Shown one piece after another: positions 58,617 through 64,000 of a stretch of 64,000 nt of DNA. The notes under the pieces were generated by a model. That model saw only the letters and a list, made by a program, of their open reading frames with translations. It made no database searches and was not told the origin of the DNA. Position numbers and translations under genes: made by a program. Within the stretch, counting starts at the first letter, position 1. Every line of letters starts with the position of its first letter. This stretch comes from Podocnemis expansa (Eukaryota > Chordata > Testudines > Podocnemididae), in contig ML682014.1 in the NCBI GenBank assembly GCA_007922195.1, positions 3,560,631 through 3,624,630 on the forward strand, read 5' to 3'.

Positions 58617-59001
58617 CAGTGGTTCCCAACCCTTTCTCTGTCATGGCACACCTTGCACCTTGCTACCTTTAATTAATTTGAAGCACACAGTTCAGAGCCC
58701 TAACTAAGGAATCCGGCGTCCAGGGTGCATTCTGATAGGAACACGCTCCTTACAATGGCCAGCACCAGGGGTGAGCAGCCAAGGAACGTGACATTTAATG
58801 GAGCAGGTCAAAGCCCCGCTTGCCCGGCCATAGTTACGGCCCTGCACACCACCATATAGTTTCCAAATGAACTAATGAATATTCATGAGCCGATGAGCCA
58901 ATCCAGAGCTTTTTGAGTAGTTTTTCCAAAAATTTTGTGGCACACCTGCTCAGATGTCACTGCACACCTGTGTGCCGTGGCACACTGTTTGGGAAACGCT
59001 G
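58617..59001. mobile_element. hAT-like element, GGTTCCCAA family, with nested insertion
   Basis: 385 bp from CAGTGGTTCCCAACCC to TTTGGGAAACGCTG. Flanks GTCTATGG (58609-58616) and GTCTATAG (59002-59009) agree at 7 of 8. The extra length relative to 5631-5817 is an insertion at 58693-58844. Confidence 0.85.
58693..58844. mobile_element. hAT-like element nested in a hAT-like element
   Basis: 152 bp with ends CAGAGCCCTAACTA and TAGTTACGGCCCTG, the same type as 49896-50292. The sequence is absent from the sister copy at 5631-5817, which fixes the insertion point. The duplication (near CACACAGT / CACACCAC) is imperfect. Confidence 0.7.
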
Positions 59002-59097
59002 GTCTATAGTTCAGTTTTCCAATTTATCAAGATCTCTTTTAATTTTTGCTCTATCCTTCAAAGTGTTTGAAGCCCCTTCCATTAGATCAGTGGTTCT

Positions 59098-59317
59098 TAA
59101 CCTGGGATGCCCAAACCTCCTAGGGGTGCAGGAAGGGAATCCAAGAGGTGTAGGAGTAACATATAATTTAAACCCAGAATGCCCACCCAATATACTTCAA
59201 ATGTGATCCAAAAGCACAATCAAAATTGATAACCATTGAATTATTTTTGGTGGGGGTGCAGTGTTATCATGTATCACTGTAGAAGGTGTAGGGCCTCTAA
59301 AAGGTTAACAGTTCCTG
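59098..59317. mobile_element. hAT-like element, CAGTGGTTCTTAACC type
   Basis: 220 bp from CAGTGGTTCTTAACCTGG to AGGTTAACAGTTCCTG. Flanks CATTAGAT and TATTAGGG agree at 5 of 8. It interrupts CR1 copy 2. Confidence 0.6.
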
Positions 59318-59321
59318 TATT

Positions 59322-59423
59322 AGGGTGACCAGGTAGCAAACATGAAAAGTCGGGGGAGGGAGGGGCAATAGGCAAAGCCCCAAATATCAGGATTGTCCCT
59401 GTAAATCAGAACATTTGGTTGCT
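59322..59423. mobile_element. Short inverted-repeat element, AGGGTGACCAGGTAGC type
   Basis: About 102 bp, with AGGGTGACCAGGTAGCAAAC at left and CATTTGGTTGCTGTA at right. It is possibly a short relative of 5334-5584. Exact ends are uncertain. Confidence 0.5.
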
Positions 59424-59963
59424 GTACTTTCACCATTGTGTTTTATATGCAAATGTGATCAGTAGGCTTTCTCTTCCTGTACTGGAGTCATTAAAAAAGA
59501 CATTAAATAGCATTAGACCCAGAACAGATCCCAGCGGAAACCCACTTGAGACCTCCTTGCAATCAGACATCATTTCATTAATAATTGCTCGTTGTGGTTG
59601 TTTTACCAATTATGTATCCATTTAATGATAGTCTACCAAGCATGCATTTCTCTAGCATATTTATGAAGATGTCATGTGGGACCACATTAAAAGCCTTACT
59701 TAACTCCAAGTATATTATGTTCAATGCATTTTCCCATCCACCAAACCAGTTACTCTGTCAAAGAAGGAAATGAATTTTGTTTGGCATGATTTGTTCAAAG
59801 TAAATCCACGTGGGCTGCTAGTGATCACCACTTCATCTTCCAGTATTTGAAAATTGAATGCTTTATACATTGCTCTACTAGTCTCTCAATTACTGAGGTC
59901 AGACTGCGTGGTGTATAAGTTACCTGACTATTCCTTTTCCTCCTTTTACAAGATGGGTACTAT

Positions 59964-60605
59964 GGCTATGTCTACATTGCAGAGCATTTTCAAAAAAACT
60001 CTTTTTTTCAAAAAAAAAATTATTCTGAAATATATTTGAAATAAGTATCTCGAAATAATTTTTTTCAAAAATGCTGTTTCGGGATAACAGTCGAAGGACG
60101 GCTCCTTGTCCTGAAATACCGCAGCTTTTTTTTTTTTTAAGTGAAAGTCTACACCAGACTTTCTTTTTTGAAAGAAAGCAAGCCAGTGGAAGAGATAGGC
60201 AGGCTTGTATCTCGAAAAAGGCTTTTTCTTTCGAAAAAGCTGTTGGATTTGGATTTTTTGAAAAAGCACACCGGTATCTCAAAATACCGGGACACTTTTT
60301 TGACAATGCTAAACCTGGTTATGTTTTGGGGGGGGAAAAAAAAGCGCCTTTTTCAAGATAGAAGCCTGCGTATCTCTTCCATTGACTTTCTTTTTTCTGA
60401 AAAAGAAAGTCCAGTGTAGACTTTCACTTTTGGGGGGGGAGGGGGAAGCCACGGTATTTCAGGACAAGGAGCCATCCTTGGACTGTTCTCCCAAAATAGC
60501 ATTTTTGAAAAAAGTTATTTCAAGTTAATTGTTTCGAATATATTTTGAAATAATTTTTTTCAAAAAAGTTTTTTTGAAAATGCACTCTGCAATGTACACA
60601 TAGCC
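59964..60605. mobile_element. Long palindromic element, GGCTATGTCTACATTG type
   Basis: 642 bp. The ends GGCTATGTCTACATTGCAGA and TCTGCAATGTACACATAGCC are inverted, and the inversion extends inward over most of the length: TTCAGGACAAGGAGCC near 60458 pairs with GGCTCCTTGTCCTGAA near 60100. It is inserted in CR1 copy 2 and flanked by TAT and AAT. Confidence 0.8.
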
Positions 60606-62172
60606 AATGTGACTCTTCTCCAAGCTCCCAGGACCTCTCCCATCATCTGTGAGTTTGCAAATATTATTGCGAGTGGCTCCAAGATTTCTTCATCTAATTT
60701 CTTCATCATCCTGCGGAGAATGGGATCATAACCTACTGCCTTGAATTCATTCAAATTAGTCAGAAGATCTCTGGTAAGTTCTTTACTTATCCTGATCTAC
60801 TCTGTTCCCCTGTATTTTCTATGAAAACTTCTCTAGCCATCTGATCATGTCTTGTTTTTTGTGTGAAGACTGAAGAAAATGAGGCATTCAGCAGCTCCAG
60901 TTTATCTTTCTTTATCAGTTCACATTCCCCACTGAGTCGTGGATCCACATCATCTCTGATCTTTATTTGTCTGACATAATTGTAGAATCCATTTTTGCTG
61001 TCTCTTAACACTTCTTGCCAGTTGTAACTCATTCCATGCTTTGGCTTTTCTACACGGTTGTGCTATACCTATGTATACAACCTTGGTGACCTGCCTCTCC
61101 CTCCATTTCCTGTATGTATCCTTTTTGGTTTCTGGATAGCTAAAAAAGAAACTTCTTGTGCAGCAGCCATATTGGTTTCCTATGAATATGATTTTTCTTT
61201 CCCTTGCTTGATGTTGAGTCTCTTGTATTAGTTTTTTTAAGAATCGCCAGTCCCTTCAATTCCTTTTCTTTCTAATTAGTCTTGCATGGGACCTTGCCCA
61301 GGATTTCTCTGAGTTGCTGAAATTTGCCTTTTTGAAGTCCAATATCCTTGCTTTGCTGTTCTCCTTTCCTTAAGATCTAGAACTCTGTCCATTCATGATC
61401 ACTTCCTCCCAAGTTCTTAACCACCTTTGCATTTGCAACTAATTCATTCCTGTTTGTCAAAAACAGATCCAAAATGGATACCCCCCCCCCCGGTTGTTTC
61501 CTGAACTTTCCTAGCCAGAAAGTTGTCACCCTTATATGCTAAGAACATGATTGGCATGTTATGTTTTGTTGTATTAGTCTTCCAACAGATATCAGAGAAG
61601 TTAAAATTCTCCATTAATGCTAGCTCGTGTGTTAACTCATCTTATGTGCTTAAGGAATGCCTCTTTTATTTCCACTTCTTGATTTGGTGGTCTACAATAG
61701 ACCTCCACTGTAACTTCATTACTATTCTTTTCCCTTTATATCCTCAGATGCTCTCAGTGGCTATGTCTACACTACAGGGCTCGGTTAAGCCAGCTTAATA
61801 AAGTCTGCTTAAAGTAGACTTTATTAAGCTGGCTTAGCACGTCCACACTCAAAATGCCAGGAGACTGCCCACATCCACACTGGCAGCTGCTAGGTCGCCC
61901 TAGGAGTGGTGCATTGTGGATACCTGGCCCACTGTGCACCACAGCAGAGCTGCCCTCTCTTCCGGCCACTCCTTTACTACAGGAAGTGAGTGACCACACC
62001 ACCCTCCATGCTGTGTTTGGCAATGGGGAGGCCAGGGAGCCTGATGTAGCCCAGTGACCTGCCAGCGCAGCACTCCACACCCTCCCTGTGTTGCCCAGAC
62101 TCCTCTGGCTCCAGAACAGGTGCTGCTGGGCAAATGCCAGCACATGGGCAGGGTGCAGCAGTAGTTAAGACT

Positions 62173-62527
62173 TAAACACCAGGAAACAGCACATAGAGGA
62201 AGGTGAAGTCAAATCACCTGTTAAAATGGGGGAAAAAAATCCATAGTCAGGATTTAATCCTGCTTTCACACAATCTAATCTAAAAGAAATAGCAACTTTC
62301 TTTCTTTCTTTCTTTCTCTCCATGTACTATTTCCCACTGTTTGAATCTTAACAACTACTTCGATTTGCTGTTAGACTGTGACACTCCCCTGCATTTATTT
62401 CCTACCATTTTGTAAATTCCCCCATCTTCAAACTATCTGATGAAGTGGAATTTTTCTCCCATGAAAGCTCATTCAATAGATATATTTGTTAGTCTTAAAC
62501 AATGCCTCTGGACTCCTTGTTTGTTTT
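62173..62527. repeat. Foldback repeat, long form, left end missing
   Basis: Related to 52165-53667. It starts within the inner region ('gtgaagtcaaatcacctgtt'), passes 'ctttgaatcttaacaact'-like and 'cccccatcttcaaa' sequence, and ends with GATGAAGTGGAATTTTTCTC then 'ctggactccttgtttg'. It also contains a (CTTT)n run at 62297-62318. Confidence 0.7.
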
Positions 62528-62551
62528 ACAACAATATCAGGGGGGTCCCTT

Positions 62552-63098
62552 GAGAAGGAGAGACACATAGGGTTGGTCAGAAAGGGGGAGAGACAGGCAG
62601 GGTCAGGCTGGAAAGGGCAAGGGGGGGAGACAGAGGATTGGACTGAGAAGAGCAAAGAGAGGGACACACAGGTTTGGGTGGAGAAGGGGGACACACTGAG
62701 GACTGGGCTGAGAAGGGCAAGGGGGGGACACATAGGTTTGGGCAGAGAAGGGGGAGACAACCAGGGGTGGGCAGAGAAGGGCAAGGGGGAGACGCACAGA
62801 TTTGAGCAGAGAAGGGGGAGATACATGGGTTTGGGCAGAGAAGGAGCGAGACAGGCAGGGTCAGGCAAAGAACAGGGGAGACATGCGGGATTGGGCTAAG
62901 AAGGAGGGAGACATGCAGAGCAGGCAAAGAATAGGGGAGACGTGGGGTCAGGCTGAGAATGGGGGAGACATGCAGGGTGGGCAAAGAACAGGGGAGACAT
63001 GCAGAGCGGGCTGAGAACAGGGGAGACTTGCTGAGTGGGCAAAGAACAGGGGAGACATGCAGAGCGGCCTGAGAAGGGGGAAATGCCAGGGCAGGCTT
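62552..63098. repeat. Minisatellite, about 18 units of 28-36 bp
   Basis: Purine-rich tandem array with consensus near GAACAGGGGAGACATGCAGA plus GCGGGCTGA. Units starting at the recurrent GAA(G/C) can be followed through the array; the right half is more homogeneous (28-30 bp units) than the left. All reading frames across it are repeat artefacts. Confidence 0.9.
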
Positions 63099-63392
63099 TG
63101 ATGCCCGATCCGACTCAGAACAGGGGAGATCAGTCAGGGAACATGGGGAGTTTGGCTGTGGTCCACACAGCTGGGAACGATCCCAGCTGTGTTGTGCCTT
63201 CCAGCCAGCCTCCATCCCCACATTTTCTGTGGTTGGGAGACCAATTAAGTCAACTTAAGGCACCTTCCCCTCCACATTGCCTTAAGTCGACTTAATAAAG
63301 TCGACTTTAGTGCGCCGCAATGTAGACAGGGCTTCGTTTAAGTTGACTTAAGAGCCCTTAAGTTGACTTAAACACACAGTGTAGACATACCC

Positions 63393-63714
63393 AGTATGTC
63401 CAAGAGGAAGTGAAGGCAGACATTTGGAGGGAATGTATACCCTTCTTGACGATGCAGCAAATCACTATAGAACTTAATTCCCTTACTTTGATATTGGATT
63501 TTATTGTGACATGGGACTCTTATGAAAGACCATTGGTTAATTTCCTGATTGAAGGATAGCATTAACCTTAATGTGGATATTATGGTTCAAAGGTGAACTA
63601 AATCTGTGACCATTTTTCTGTCTCTCTCTCTCTCTCTCTCTGTGTCCCCCTCACCCCACCTCCATGGGTTCTTCTTTCAATTGACAGGTCACTTGACACA
63701 TTGCTTCTTGCTAA
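63393..63714. other. GIPC2 intron 1, unassigned
   Basis: No gene or element recognised. A (CT)n run is at 63620-63642. Confidence 0.5.
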
Positions 63715-63950
63715 GTTCCAAAGGGGCAGCCATATTAGTCTAGTTCAGCAACAAAACAAAACAAAACACCCACCAAGGAGTCTTGTGGCTCTTATAGACT
63801 AACAGATTTATTTTTCTCATGAGCTTTTGTGGGAGAAAATCCCACTTTGCAGCGTCTGATGAAGTGGGATTTTCTCCCAAGAAAGCTCATGCAAAAAAAA
63901 AAAAAATCTGTTAGTTTTTAAGTGCCACAGGACTCCTTGTTTTTTGTTTT
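63715..63950. repeat. Foldback repeat, complete copy at window end
   Basis: The left end is CCAAAGGGGCAGCCATATTA, then AGTCTAGTTCAG and CCAAGGAGTCTTGTGGC. The centre is GGGAGAAAATCCCACTT with its inverse AAGTGGGATTTTCTCCC. The right arm ends AGTGCCACAGGACTCCTTG. The outermost right end may lie past about 63950. Confidence 0.82.
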
Positions 63951-64000
63951 GGTTTTTTTTTTCCCAGTTGACACCTGCCTTTTTTCCCCACTCCTACTTT

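Larger units (their letters stand above)
57366..61758 (-). mobile_element. CR1-type LINE copy 2, broken by later insertions
   Basis: The 3' end is at left ('atagaatcacagagccatggg', 57370). Minus-strand segments resemble CR1 coding sequence: the reverse transcriptase end (57600-57900), the palm with a second FFDRVTGLVD equivalent (about 59735-59765), 'EPLAIIFANSQMMGEV' (60650-60750) and KNGFYNYVRQ...LNASFSSVFTQKTR (60870-61000). It is interrupted by 57914-58380, 58617-59001, 59098-59317, 59322-59423 and 59964-60605. Frames are decayed. Confidence 0.8.
61759..63392. mobile_element. 1.6-kb inverted-repeat element, GGCTATGTCTACAC type
   Basis: Ends are GGCTATGTCTACACTACAG and CACAGTGTAGACATACCC, flanked by AGT on both sides (61756-61758, 63393-63395). 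Subterminal motifs such as 'cttaataaagtc' and 'aagtcgactt' occur at both ends. The interior holds a foldback copy (62173-62527) and an 18-unit minisatellite. No transposase frame was seen. Confidence 0.65.

Noticed and set aside
56168..61758. Endogenous retrovirus as an alternative for the reverse-transcriptase-like pieces
   Set aside because: The 3' ends and the FFDRVTGLVDEG...YLDF palm pattern are LINE (CR1) features; no long terminal repeats, primer-binding site, gag or env-like frames were seen.
62473..63221. Repetitive frames of 130-215 codons on both strands (Leu/Pro/Ser/Cys-rich or Gly/Glu-rich)
   Set aside because: They read through the minisatellite, whose stop-free periodic units explain the open frames.
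54707..64000. Search for GIPC2 exon 2 (PDZ-proximal LYCTLNTPK-like sequence)
   Set aside because: No matching peptide was found in the plus-strand frames; intron 1 appears to extend past the window.

Overview
The window is vertebrate nuclear DNA with three protein-coding loci in a sea of introns, intergenic DNA and transposons. The loci are the 5' part of FUBP1 (minus strand, about 560-4630), a complete DNAJB4 coding sequence (plus strand, three coding exons, 31317-40861) and the first coding exon of GIPC2 (plus strand, 54482-54706). From general knowledge, FUBP1-DNAJB4-GIPC2 in this order and orientation matches human 1p31. The repeats (CR1-type LINEs, many short hAT elements, a foldback repeat containing GGGAGAAAATCCCACTT, and GGCTATGTCTACAC-type inverted-repeat elements) point to a non-avian reptile, most likely a turtle. 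That assignment is an inference from remembered repeat character, not a database match.

Layout. 1-4630: FUBP1 coding exons 4 to 1 and their introns. About 4130-5330: a CpG-rich promoter with a cluster of CGCG palindromes, probably shared by FUBP1 and a non-coding DNAJB4 first exon with a possible donor at 5145. 5145-31238: long putative DNAJB4 intron 1 with several hAT elements and a decayed gene of Myb/SANT-like type (about 18700-20730). 31239-42640: DNAJB4 coding exons, introns and 3' UTR. 42641-54400: intergenic DNA with a 5'-truncated CR1, hAT elements and a dense transposon nest ending just before GIPC2. 54408-64000: GIPC2 exon 1 and the start of a large intron that holds two CR1 copies on the minus strand, one of them broken by at least five later insertions, a 1.6-kb inverted-repeat element carrying an 18-unit minisatellite, and more foldback repeats.

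FUBP1 encodes a single-stranded DNA/RNA-binding regulator, DNAJB4 an Hsp40 co-chaperone of Hsp70, and GIPC2 a PDZ adaptor. They share a neighbourhood but no pathway that the sequence shows. The most informative material is in the mobile DNA: more than a dozen short elements whose ends can be fixed by 8-bp target-site duplications, a family with 3-bp duplications, resolvable layers of nesting, and internal tandem arrays inside two hAT-like elements. I saw no rRNA, tRNA, CRISPR or prokaryotic feature and no recognisable retrovirus.
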